DNA from: an uncultured Bacteroidia bacterium
GTDB lineage: Bacteria; Bacteroidota; Bacteroidia; J057; CALAJH01
Direction: 5' to 3'
Assembly (NCBI GenBank): GCA_937922655.1
Contig: CALAJH010000001.1
Span: 1 to 64,000 of the forward strand
Length of the DNA stretch: 64,000 nucleotides
Position 1 is the first letter of the stretch. Each line of letters opens with the position of its first letter. This document shows, piece after piece, positions 45,701 through 53,052 of the stretch. The notes under the pieces were generated by a model that was given only the letters and a program-made list of their open reading frames with translations, ran no database searches and had not been told where the DNA came from. A program made the position numbers and the translations under genes.

Positions 45701-45876
45701 AATCCTGTCCCGCCGGCGCCATTAAATTCGGCGATATCAACGACCCGAACAGCGCCGTTTTCAAATATTTCAACAACGAACGCGCCTTTATGGTCATCGA
45801 GGAGGTGAAAACCTTACCCAATATTTCCTACCTCATGAAGGTGCGCAACGAACCCGAAATGCCGAAAAAAGCCTAA
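42763..45876 (+). CDS. actB: Alternative complex III subunit ActB (molybdopterin-oxidoreductase-like fused to FeS protein)
   Basis: A 1037-residue protein. A Tat-like signal follows a short pre-sequence (ASNRRDFLKFFGFSVGASAV then MAAC, residues about 43-65). The large N-terminal part is the molybdopterin oxidoreductase-like fold (VKTREGRPIKIEGNPESPITRGG, YVLPNHTALESWGDFEPY), in ActB without bound molybdopterin. The C-terminal part (about 765-1000) is a four-cluster ferredoxin-like subunit: CTGCGACVISC, CQHCNNAPCENVCP, CFGTRYCANNCPYKVRRF and CSFCVQRLQ/CSQSCPAGAI. It links ActA haems to the quinol site of ActC. actC-actF do not follow; a terminator and nuoJ on the other strand come next. Confidence 0.93.
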   Translation: MAEKKYWMSYQQLENEKNPEFLKTASREFSEDPFLEALDETTASNRRDFLKFFGFSVGASAVMAACSTPVRYALPYVHKPVEAMPGIADYYASTFFDGMEYSSVLVKTREGRPIKIEGNPESPITRGGVGARGHAHVLSVYDSYRFQAPVARKGESTYEKIDAAVAESLKSGKEVAILTSTLPSPSTLALIGEFLKKYPGRHVQYDAVSSSAILESHGQTFSTDPFLPRFRFDKADLIVGVNADFLGTWISPVEFTKQYAQGRKFDETKKKLSRHLQFETNLTVTGANADLRVPMKPSQEGAVILKIYNEVAAALGKPQLAAANIELAGNSVALAARELLNAKGRAILVCGSNDPNVQLLVNGINLMIEAYGNTIDVERKSNLRQGLDKEFRALVADMAAGKIGTLFVLDANPAYNYPDPQAFVEAMKNVPVKVSFAESEDETSSLCDYVLPNHTALESWGDFEPYVGSYSLRQPSISPIFMTRPFQDALLKWLGDERDYYTYLRDYWKANVFGKNADFETAWKKAVHDGVYDKKLADALTEGKTWCDVFEADVVSDKLPKLKDVDLSAAASAVAAAYGESKGKIDLLLYQKVSIGSGNMAQNPWLQEMPDPITRACWDNYVTISKKLADEKGLKNEDLVTVKAGKFSVKLPVLIQPGQHAETIGIALGYGRTVAGRAAYGTGQNVYPAARFDGDNIHYFTSGVELSPTGETYELALFQINGTLMGRNLVKETTLANYDKDIKIHKEERAQLRQHLVTLFPDREYTGHHWAMVIDLNECTGCGACVISCQVENNVPVVGKTEVRRGRDMHWIRIDRYYSTDSTPDDPKDWNEDPGENPKVVFEPMLCQHCNNAPCENVCPVLATVHSSEGLNQQAYNRCFGTRYCANNCPYKVRRFNWLDYTYREDQDGLIHQAFKTEFKYNPAIDDLGRMVLNPDVTVRARGVMEKCSFCVQRLQAGKLKAKSEGRPLRDGEIQTACSQSCPAGAIKFGDINDPNSAVFKYFNNERAFMVIEEVKTLPNISYLMKVRNEPEMPKKA

Positions 45877-45906
45877 GAATATAATATATACGTTGTAATC
45901 AAAAAG

Positions 45907-45945
45907 CGGGGACGAACGAGTTTCGCCCCGTTTTTTTTTATTTTT
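45907..45945. terminator. Bidirectional terminator between actB and nuoJ
   Basis: CGGGGACGAA pairs with TTTCGCCCCG (one bulged A), stem 45907-45930, with T/A runs on both sides. It ends the act operon and the minus-strand transcript reaching nuoJ. Confidence 0.8.
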
Positions 45946-46420
45946 TTCTTGCAAGGGTGGCGGCGCCGATAAGGGCGGCTAAAAGGAGCAGGGAAACGCC
46001 CTCGAAAAGCGGCAGATATTCGGTAAGATTGAGAACACCGACGACCGTTAGCGATTCACCGCGAACGTTTGCCCCCGCTTCTTTGGGAATGTGAAAATAC
46101 AAGGCGAAAAACACGCCGATGGCCGCCGCCGTTCCCAAAATCGTATTCGCGGGACGGGTGGAGGCGGGTCGTTTGCGCCAAACCCGCGTCGAAAGCATGA
46201 CCCCGAAAAGCAAAAGTATCAATATCCCGCCGACATAAACGATGATTTGTCCGGCGGCCAGAACGTCGTTGCCCGAAAGGGCGTACATGCCCGCCACGCC
46301 GATAAGCGACAAAAAAAATAGGTAGGCCGTTCTCACCAAATTGTCGGAAAAGAAGGCAACCAACGCGGGTAAAACGACGAGGGCGGCGAAAGTCCATTGT
46401 GCCGCAAGGTAAACGTTCAT
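45938..46420 (-). CDS. nuoJ: NADH-quinone oxidoreductase subunit J
   Basis: A 160-residue membrane subunit of complex I from the ATG at 46420 (the frame extends 12 codons upstream). Five transmembrane helices; the NuoJ signature NDVLAAGQIIVYVGGILILLLFGVML is at about 57-82, including the pi-bulge-type helix. No nuoI, nuoK or nuoL is next to it. It lies 60 bp after a minus-strand membrane-protein gene and may be transcribed with it. Confidence 0.93.
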   Translation of the reverse strand: MNVYLAAQWTFAALVVLPALVAFFSDNLVRTAYLFFLSLIGVAGMYALSGNDVLAAGQIIVYVGGILILLLFGVMLSTRVWRKRPASTRPANTILGTAAAIGVFFALYFHIPKEAGANVRGESLTVVGVLNLTEYLPLFEGVSLLLLAALIGAATLARKK

Positions 46421-46480
46421 GGTTTTAAAACGCGCTAGGATTGTCGTCGGGTTCAAGACCTTTGATTTTGGTTTTCATAT

Positions 46481-47020
46481 TTAAAACGATAAGGTTTTTC
46501 GGACCATCAACAAGCGCCCGCCCGCCAAAGCCAACGCCAATATTGCGGGCAAGCCTTGCCATACGCCCGTGAGCGTTGCGGCCCAACCGGGCATATCGCT
46601 TGGCCCGTAAACAGAATATTTTGTCGCATCGGGGAAGCGCACGCACCATGCATACCAACCCACGTTGTAGGTCCAAAAACAGAATGTTACGAACAGCGCA
46701 TAAAAAAATTTGACGTGCAAGGCGCCGGGAAAAACCAATACAAACGCCACGACGCTGACCATGATTTCCCAATGCATCGCGTTCCAAGAGACGGGGACGA
46801 CGCCGTTAAGGAGAAAGTCGGATACGAGGGGTTCGCGTTGGGTGGGGACGAGGTCTGCGCCCGTCAATACGGCGACGGTCCAAGCGACAGAACGGGTGGA
46901 CGCGTCGAAGATCGGCGCCCAAAAATTTCGATAACACACGCCGACGTACTGCGACGCTTGCAAAATCGCAAGAACAAAAGCCAACCACAAACTTCGGTGA
47001 AAAAAGACGTTACGCCACAC
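46481..47020 (-). CDS. Multi-pass membrane protein of unknown family
   Basis: A 179-residue protein starting at GTG (47020), overlapping the ybeY end by 11 bp. Three or four hydrophobic helices (LWLAFVLAILQASQYVGVCYR, IMVSVVAFVLVFPGALHVKF, YALFVTFCFWTYNVGWYAW, LPAILALALAGGRLL). It is Trp/Tyr/Phe-rich. I do not recognise the family. It sits at the end of the DUF4175-HATPase-ybeY chain and before nuoJ. Confidence 0.65.
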   Translation of the reverse strand: MWRNVFFHRSLWLAFVLAILQASQYVGVCYRNFWAPIFDASTRSVAWTVAVLTGADLVPTQREPLVSDFLLNGVVPVSWNAMHWEIMVSVVAFVLVFPGALHVKFFYALFVTFCFWTYNVGWYAWCVRFPDATKYSVYGPSDMPGWAATLTGVWQGLPAILALALAGGRLLMVRKTLSF

Positions 47021-47435
47021 GGTTGCGAAGCGCCAACATTCGGTCTTCGGCCTCGCGCATACGGCGCTCTTGTTGTTCGTCGCCGTCGTCGAAACCGAGG
47101 GTGTGCAGTACGCCGTGAATCATGACCCGGCAAAGTTCGTCGTCGAAGGCGACGTTGAGTTCGCGGGCGTTGTCGGCGACCCTTTCGACGCTAATAAACA
47201 TATCCACCGTGAGGTCGCCGCCGGTTTCGGAGAGGTCGAAGGTCAGAATGTCGGTATAGTCTTCGTGGCCGAGGTGTTCGACGTTGAGCCGCCAAAGGTA
47301 TTCGTCGGAGCAGAAGACGTAATTGATTTCCGCGATGCGGCGCTCAAAACTTTGGACGACGGCTTGTATCCATTCGGTTAAGATTTCGGGCCGTTCGAGC
47401 CGGAAGTTTACATCTTCGTAGTGAAATTCTATCAC
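47010..47435 (-). CDS. ybeY: Endoribonuclease YbeY
   Basis: A 141-residue protein starting at GTG (47435). YbeY is a metal-dependent RNase in 16S rRNA 3'-end maturation and ribosome quality control. The metal-site motif is MIHGVLHTLGFDDGDE (about 110-125): the two first His ligands are present and the third His is Asp, as is common in Bacteroidota YbeY. The central EHLGHEDYTDILTFDLSE also fits. It overlaps the HATPase gene by 4 bp. Confidence 0.93.
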   Translation of the reverse strand: MIEFHYEDVNFRLERPEILTEWIQAVVQSFERRIAEINYVFCSDEYLWRLNVEHLGHEDYTDILTFDLSETGGDLTVDMFISVERVADNARELNVAFDDELCRVMIHGVLHTLGFDDGDEQQERRMREAEDRMLALRNRVA

Positions 47436-47866
47436 GCGAACACGGGTTTGGGCGAAAGGTGAAATCCCAATTCGAGGTGGTTTCCGTTGCCTTTGTATTC
47501 GGCGAAGTCGCTGAAATTTTTGATGATGAATACGCCTCTGCCGCTGGGGTGGAGGAGGTTTTCGGGGTCGGTGGGGTCTTTGACGTTGCGGTAGTCGAAA
47601 CCGGGGCCTTCGTCGGCGATGGAGACGACGAGGCTGTTGTTTTGGGTACGAAGCTCGATATCGACTTTTTTGTTTTCATCGCCTTTGTTTCCGTGCCATA
47701 TGGCGTTGTTTACGGCCTCGGTAACGGTAATCATCATGTTACCGTAAACGTCCTCGGGGATGTCGAGTTCGAGCTTGAGGTCGTCAATCAAATCCACGAC
47801 TCGAAGCAAGGAATCGTCATTGCTGGGCAGGCGAAGACGCCATTTTCGCTCTTCATGTATTCTCAT
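47432..47866 (-). CDS. RsbW-like HATPase (anti-sigma/serine kinase-type ATP-binding protein)
   Basis: A 144-residue stand-alone GHKL ATPase: N-box VTEAVNNAIWHGNKGD, G1 ADEGPGFDYR, G2 GRGVFIIKNF. Small proteins of this type act as RsbW/SpoIIAB-like serine kinases or anti-sigma factors. No sigma factor or STAS antagonist is adjacent. Both ends overlap neighbours by 4 bp (DUF4175 downstream, at its own start side ybeY), so the chain is translationally coupled. Confidence 0.87.
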   Translation of the reverse strand: MRIHEERKWRLRLPSNDDSLLRVVDLIDDLKLELDIPEDVYGNMMITVTEAVNNAIWHGNKGDENKKVDIELRTQNNSLVVSIADEGPGFDYRNVKDPTDPENLLHPSGRGVFIIKNFSDFAEYKGNGNHLELGFHLSPKPVFA

Positions 47867-50800
47867 TTTTCATCCAAGAGTTTATAATAACGGTCGATAA
47901 TATTTTGGTATGTTGGTGTATAACGGTATCGGGCTTTGTTGTAGCTTTCCTTGCGAATTTTTCTTTGCATTTCTTCTTCGGAAAGGTCGGCGGGCGAAGT
48001 GCGTACGATGTCTCGGCCGGTGTTGGATCGGCGTTTGTTTTCGTATTCTCGTTCGCGCATGGCTTTGTCGAAGTCCAACATTCGGTTGAGGATTTGCTGT
48101 TGGCGCATCATCATTTCTTGGGTGAGCTGTTTGTTTTTGAGTTGGTCTTCGGTCATTTTCATGTCTTCGGCGATTTTGTCGCCGCTGCCCAAGCCTTTTT
48201 CGCCTTCCTGCTTCATTTTTTCAAACGCTTCCTGCAACTTTTTTCGGATGGCCTCTTGTTGGGCGGCCATTTGTTCCAACTTGCCTTGGTCGATTTTTCC
48301 CGACTGCATCATTTGCATCATTTGTTGGTTGAGCTGTTGCTGCATTTTGGAAAGTTGTTGCATGGATTGGCCTTGTTTGGGCATTTTGCAAGCCTGTCCC
48401 TGACCTTGTTGTTGTTGCATTTGCTTCATTTGCTGTTGCATTTGCTCCATGGCGTCGACGAGCATGTTGGCAAGGTTGTTAAGTCCGGTCATGATTTGGG
48501 TTTGTTCGCGGGTGGCGAAGGAGATTTTCTTTTCGTTGAGTTGTTCGCGGGCGCGTTCGAAGCTTTGTTCTATGCTTCGGAGTTCGTCCATGACGAAGGA
48601 TTGAATTTCAAACGAGCGTTGGGCGAGGGCGCGCAGGCTGTCGCCGACCATCTGCATATCGTCGCCAAGCTTGGATTGTTGCTGAATGGCTTTGGTCATG
48701 GCGGCGTCCTTGACGTTGATGTTGCTCATTTTGTCGCGCAGGTCTTCTTGGTCGAAGGACAGTTTGACGAGGTTTTCGAGTAGGGCGCGGAGGTCGTCGA
48801 GGTTTTCGGCCATTTGTTGCATTTCATTGGCGGCCTGCATGTCGTTAAGCTCTTGTTTGATTTTGCGGAGCTTGTCTTTGGCGTTTTTTTGGTTTTGTTG
48901 GGCTTGTTTTTTGTTGTTTTGTTTCATGTTTTCGCCGGCCTTGTCCATTTCGTCTTTGGCGTTGTCGGCGTCTTGTTTGAGGCCGTCCATTTTGTCCGTG
49001 TCGGGCGTTTGGGTGTCGGACTTCAGGTCTTTAAGCTCGTCCAAGCTTTTTTTCAAGTCGTCCATTTCCTTGGCGAGTTCGTCCTGTTTTTTTTGCAGTT
49101 CGGCGAGTTCGTCTTTGGGAGCGTTTTGGGTGCGTTCGTTGAGCAGGTCTTGGCGTTGTTCGAGGTTTTCGACTTTTTGCAACAATTCCTGAACTTTCAT
49201 ATCGACCTTCATTTGTTTGAAGAGTTCGAGCGAACGTTCGAGGTCTTCCTTGAATTTGTCGGCGTTTTTTTCGAGTTGTTCGAGTTGTTGTTTGATCTCG
49301 CGGCTGTCGAGTTGTTGCATTTTTTGTTGCAACTCTTCGATGAACTTGCGCATTTCGGGGGTGGCAAGTTCTTGGATGAGTTTTTCGAGTTGGGCGAGTT
49401 TTTCGATGGTTTCTTCGGTGAAGAGGTTGTTTTCTTTGGCGGTTTCGATTTGTTCGCGAAGGTCTTGGGCCGTTTGTTCCATTTCCTTCATCATTTTTTT
49501 CTGCTCTTCGAGCATTTTCTCGATTTCCTTGCGGTCTTCGTAAGAAAGATTTTTTTTCTCGAGCAATTTTTTTTGCACCTCGTCGAATTTTTTGGCCAAT
49601 TCGTCGGCGTTTTTGAGGTTGGCCTCCATGGATTTCTCCATGTTTTCGTTGGTTTCCCGCGTACTTTCGTACAAGGATTCCATCGATTCGTAGTTGATTT
49701 TTTGCAGGGCGGACGTGGCGGATTTGGGGCCGGTGAGGTAGTCGTTGTCCCAAACGCGCACATAGTATTCGATTTCGTCGCCCGATTCGGCGCCCAACTC
49801 AATGAAATCGATTTTGTTTTCGAGCGTCAGGTAGTTGCCCGGTTTGATTCCCGACAGCGGCAAAACGACTTCCACGCCCAATTTGCGCGACGGATTTTGG
49901 GATTTTGTGAATTTCCACACCAATTCGGCCTTACTGAAGCCGTAATCGTCGCTCATATCGGTAACCAGACCAATCACGCCGCTGATGGGAAGTTTGGCGT
50001 CGTAGGCGGGCGACTGTATTTGTACCGACGGGTGTTTGTCGGCGACGACCTTTATCGAATAACGGACGGTGTCGGCGTTTTCGACGCCCTTGTCGGATTT
50101 GAGGGCGACGAGATAATCGGTGTTTTCGGTAACGATACGGGAAAAAACGGCGGAAAGGCCGTTGACGGGGATGGGGGTTTCGTTTTTGCTTTTGAACGCC
50201 GCGGATTGAACCGAGCCTTTGAAGGCGAAGTTCCAAGTGGCCGTCGAGCCGTAGGGCGCGGTAAAGTCGCCGGCGTTGGGCGCCAGCGTCTCCGACGGCA
50301 GGCCCGTGTACGCCGGCGGCGTTATCGTTACGGTAAAGTTGCCTATCGCCGGCCGAGGGTACACTTCCACCCCGTATTCGCCCGTGCCGTGCATATCGTT
50401 GCCGATGTAGTAACGAAAGCTTTTGCGCACCGACTTGAACGTATATTCGTATTCGGCGTTGTTCTTTTTGACGAGCGAATGTTTGAGGTAGGCGCCGCCC
50501 TCGGATTGGGTGTACATGTAGAGTTCGGCGGGCAGCCGGTCGCCGGAAAGTTTGATGTGAACGGTGTGGCTTTGACCTTCGACGAGCGCGTCCTTGTGGT
50601 CGGGAACGGAGACGGTAAAGGGCGGCGGCGGTTGAAAGTGGCGCTTGAAGTTGATGAGCCGATAGCTTCCTTTGGTGACCACGTCGGGGTTGAACAAAAA
50701 CATGAGCAACAAGAGCAGGGTGGGGACGGCGAGATAGCGCGCGAGTTTGCGATTGGGTTTAAAGCTGACGGCGGCGGTGAAGGGGATGGGCCGCATGGCT

Positions 50801-51207
50801 TCGATGCGTTCGTCGATGGCGGCGGCAAGCAGGTCGGCGCTCGTGCTTTGTCCCGCGCCCGCACTCAATTCGAGGAGGTTCACCAGACGGTCGTCCACTT
50901 CTTTGAAATGCCTGCCGATGAGCCGGGCCGCTTCTTTGTCGTCGATGGTTTTGCCGACGTTGAGGTATTTGAGGCCCGGATACACGACCCCCGCCCCCAA
51001 AGCCAGCGCCGAGGCCGCCGTCAACGTTGCGAACAGGGCCGTTCGCCAAGCCGTTGAAAGCCACAACAGCCCCTCCGACAAAGTGAACAGCGTGAACAGC
51101 GTCGAAAACAGCAGTAAAAACACCACCGTCCCTCGAATCACCCGATTGAGGTAGTATTTCCTGCGGAACGCCGCCAATTTTTCTTTTATAACCTTGACTT
51201 TTTCCAC
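47863..51207 (-). CDS. DUF4175-family membrane protein with long coiled coils
   Basis: The protein has 1114 residues and starts at GTG (51207). Two or three transmembrane helices lie in the first 185 residues (GTVVFLLLFSTLFTLFTL, FATLTAASALALGAGVVY, YLAVPTLLLLLMFLF), followed by Ig-like extracytoplasmic domains (about 200-500: FTVSVPDHKDALVEGQSHTVH, GNFTVTITPPAYTG). From about 520 the sequence is an uninterrupted charged coiled coil (EEQKKMMKEMEQTAQDLREQ ...), then Met/Gln-rich stretches (QQMKQMQQQQGQGQ). This matches DUF4175. Function unknown, likely envelope-spanning scaffold. First gene of the chain with HATPase and ybeY. Confidence 0.85.
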   Translation of the reverse strand: MEKVKVIKEKLAAFRRKYYLNRVIRGTVVFLLLFSTLFTLFTLSEGLLWLSTAWRTALFATLTAASALALGAGVVYPGLKYLNVGKTIDDKEAARLIGRHFKEVDDRLVNLLELSAGAGQSTSADLLAAAIDERIEAMRPIPFTAAVSFKPNRKLARYLAVPTLLLLLMFLFNPDVVTKGSYRLINFKRHFQPPPPFTVSVPDHKDALVEGQSHTVHIKLSGDRLPAELYMYTQSEGGAYLKHSLVKKNNAEYEYTFKSVRKSFRYYIGNDMHGTGEYGVEVYPRPAIGNFTVTITPPAYTGLPSETLAPNAGDFTAPYGSTATWNFAFKGSVQSAAFKSKNETPIPVNGLSAVFSRIVTENTDYLVALKSDKGVENADTVRYSIKVVADKHPSVQIQSPAYDAKLPISGVIGLVTDMSDDYGFSKAELVWKFTKSQNPSRKLGVEVVLPLSGIKPGNYLTLENKIDFIELGAESGDEIEYYVRVWDNDYLTGPKSATSALQKINYESMESLYESTRETNENMEKSMEANLKNADELAKKFDEVQKKLLEKKNLSYEDRKEIEKMLEEQKKMMKEMEQTAQDLREQIETAKENNLFTEETIEKLAQLEKLIQELATPEMRKFIEELQQKMQQLDSREIKQQLEQLEKNADKFKEDLERSLELFKQMKVDMKVQELLQKVENLEQRQDLLNERTQNAPKDELAELQKKQDELAKEMDDLKKSLDELKDLKSDTQTPDTDKMDGLKQDADNAKDEMDKAGENMKQNNKKQAQQNQKNAKDKLRKIKQELNDMQAANEMQQMAENLDDLRALLENLVKLSFDQEDLRDKMSNINVKDAAMTKAIQQQSKLGDDMQMVGDSLRALAQRSFEIQSFVMDELRSIEQSFERAREQLNEKKISFATREQTQIMTGLNNLANMLVDAMEQMQQQMKQMQQQQGQGQACKMPKQGQSMQQLSKMQQQLNQQMMQMMQSGKIDQGKLEQMAAQQEAIRKKLQEAFEKMKQEGEKGLGSGDKIAEDMKMTEDQLKNKQLTQEMMMRQQQILNRMLDFDKAMREREYENKRRSNTGRDIVRTSPADLSEEEMQRKIRKESYNKARYRYTPTYQNIIDRYYKLLDEK

Positions 51208-51688
51208 CTTGGTTGTTTTCGCGTTCGACGAACGTCCTTAATACGTATATGCCGCCAATTTCGTTGCACGGATTGACCCCCAAAATTAATGGATATTCCC
51301 GAATTCGGAGTCGTTATCAAAAAATAAGGGATTGTCCTTATTTTAAATGCCTAAATATGCGTATAAACACTTATAGAAGTGAAAATTTTATTAGCATAAA
51401 CCGATGTATCGACGGCGTCTGCTGCAAACCCAATACGGAAATCCCCAAAAATAACCCCCCTTCGGCGACACGCTCGCCAATTCTCGTCCGAAACGTCGAA
51501 CGTCGCTTTGTACGGGTGGGAGCGAGGCGATTGGCTTTTTTGTCGTTGCCAACAAAACCAATTGTCGTTTTTTTATTTTTTCACGTGTTTCAAGCCAATG
51601 GTTCCGCGGTTGGGTAAAAAGAATGTCAAGGTTTTTGTCCGCGCCGTCTTCAAATTTATACGCCCCAAATGTTTATTTTTGTGGGCAA
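51208..51688. other. Divergent intergenic region before nuoH
   Basis: 481 bp between DUF4175 (minus) and nuoH (plus). Short frames exist (for example 51213-51617, plus) but lack any family resemblance. A -7 box for nuoH is listed separately. I see no RNA gene. Confidence 0.5.
51674..51681 (+). promoter_or_regulatory. -7 box TATTTTTG, 7 bp before nuoH start
   Basis: TATTTTTG ends 7 bp before the ATG at 51689, so the leader would be at most a few bases. Confidence 0.5.
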
Positions 51689-52795
51689 ATGACGTTGGTG
51701 ATATCGGTTGCGGGGCTGTTGGCGTTCGTGGCGTTGTACGCGCTGGCGGGCGTTTACGCCGAACGCAAAATTTCGGCTTTTATTCAAGACCGTATGGGGC
51801 CGATGGTCGTCGGCCCTTACGGAACGCTCCAAACTTTGGCCGACATCGTCAAGCTCCTTCAAAAAGAATTGATTGTGCCGGCGAACGCCGACAAAATCCT
51901 GTTCGTTTTGGCGCCCGCGATGGTTTTTGTGGCGATAGTCGGAGGATTGGCGGCGTTGGCGGGCGGCGCGGCTTTGAACGTCGGCCTGTTGTTTTTGTTG
52001 GGTGCAACGTCGGTGGACGCGGTGGGCGTTATGGCGGCGGGTTGGGCCTCCAACAACAAATATTCGCTCTTGGGTGCGATGCGGGCCGTGGCTCAAATCG
52101 TTTCCTATGAGGTGCCGGCGGGAACGGCGCTCTTGGCCGCCGTCGTCGTTTACGGTTCCGCCGACCCGGCCGTCGTTTCCGGCCTGCAATCCACGGGCAA
52201 GGACTTGCGGTTTTTGGGCCTGTGGGACGTGGGCCCTTACGGCGGATTCTTGACTTGGGGCGCGGTGCGTTACCCGCACTTGCTTGTGGCGGCGGCGCTG
52301 TTTTTCGTCGCGGCCTTGGCCGAGGCCCACCGTCCGCCTTTTGATTTGCCCGAAGCCGAAAGCGAACTCGTCGCCGGTTACCACACCGAATATTCGGGGT
52401 TTTTTTTCGCGCTCTTGATGTTGGCCGAATACGCCTCGATGCTCTTGATGTGTTTGCTGACGACGGTCATGTTTTTCGGCGCGGGCAACACCCCTTTGCC
52501 CAACCTCGTCGCTTTGCAAACGCCCGCCGTCGGTTGGCTCGAACAACTCAAACATCTGCAATTCGCAACGCTCACCTCGGGCGTTCCGGGCTCTTTTGCC
52601 GCAAGTTTCTGGACCTTTTTTTGGTTTTTCGTCAAGGCGACGACGCTGGTTTTCGTCATGATGTGGGTGCGCTGGACCTATCCCCGTCTACGCGCCGACC
52701 AACTTATGGCCTTGTGTTGGAAATACCTTACTCCCGCCGCTTTGGCGTTGCTTTTGGTTTCCGCCGTCGTCAAGGTCGCCGAAGTCTCCCGATAG
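51689..52795 (+). CDS. nuoH: NADH-quinone oxidoreductase subunit H
   Basis: A 368-residue multi-pass membrane subunit at the quinone site of complex I. The start at 51689 gives MTLVISVAGLLAFVALYALAGVYAERKISAFIQDRMGP, the conserved first helix and the E-R-K-x-x-x-x-x-Q-x-R-x-G-P motif. Further family motifs: LQTLADIVKLLQKE, GWASNNKYSLLGAMRAVAQIVSYEVPAG, AEAHRPPFDLPEAESELVAGYHTEYSG and MMWVRWTYPRLRADQL. No nuoG or nuoI is adjacent; it is the third isolated nuo gene in the window. Confidence 0.96.
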   Translation: MTLVISVAGLLAFVALYALAGVYAERKISAFIQDRMGPMVVGPYGTLQTLADIVKLLQKELIVPANADKILFVLAPAMVFVAIVGGLAALAGGAALNVGLLFLLGATSVDAVGVMAAGWASNNKYSLLGAMRAVAQIVSYEVPAGTALLAAVVVYGSADPAVVSGLQSTGKDLRFLGLWDVGPYGGFLTWGAVRYPHLLVAAALFFVAALAEAHRPPFDLPEAESELVAGYHTEYSGFFFALLMLAEYASMLLMCLLTTVMFFGAGNTPLPNLVALQTPAVGWLEQLKHLQFATLTSGVPGSFAASFWTFFWFFVKATTLVFVMMWVRWTYPRLRADQLMALCWKYLTPAALALLLVSAVVKVAEVSR

Positions 52796-53019
52796 CGCCC
52801 GTAATGCAACGGCGAACGCCTCCCCACCCCCATTAAGGCAAGCCAAACAACGTAAAAAACGAGCGACAAAGCGCAGAAAATCGACGATTTGAGTGCACAA
52901 TTTGATGATGCCGGACGTTGGTCGTTACCGTCCCCGACGATGTGCCGGCGTTTGAGCATATTCATGCGCAGCCAACAATAAATTTAACTTTTCATTAAAC
53001 TTTATTGTCTTAGCCTTCA

Positions 53020-53027
53020 TAACTTTG
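53020..53027 (+). promoter_or_regulatory. -7 box TAACTTTG before the TonB receptor gene
   Basis: TAACTTTG matches TAnnTTTG and is 25 bp before the ATG at 53053. The nearest TTG (53005-53007) is only 12 bp upstream, so the -33 is weak. Confidence 0.45.
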
Positions 53028-53052
53028 CGCGCCATCTAACAACACGCAACCT

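Noticed and set aside
48814-51057. 747-codon frame antisense to the DUF4175 gene
   Set aside because: Phe/Leu/Val/Gly-rich product that mirrors the Lys/Glu coiled-coil codons of the sense gene.
51213-51617. 134-residue plus-strand frame before nuoH
   Set aside because: Basic, Arg-rich, low-complexity product without resemblance to any family; probably chance in the intergenic region.
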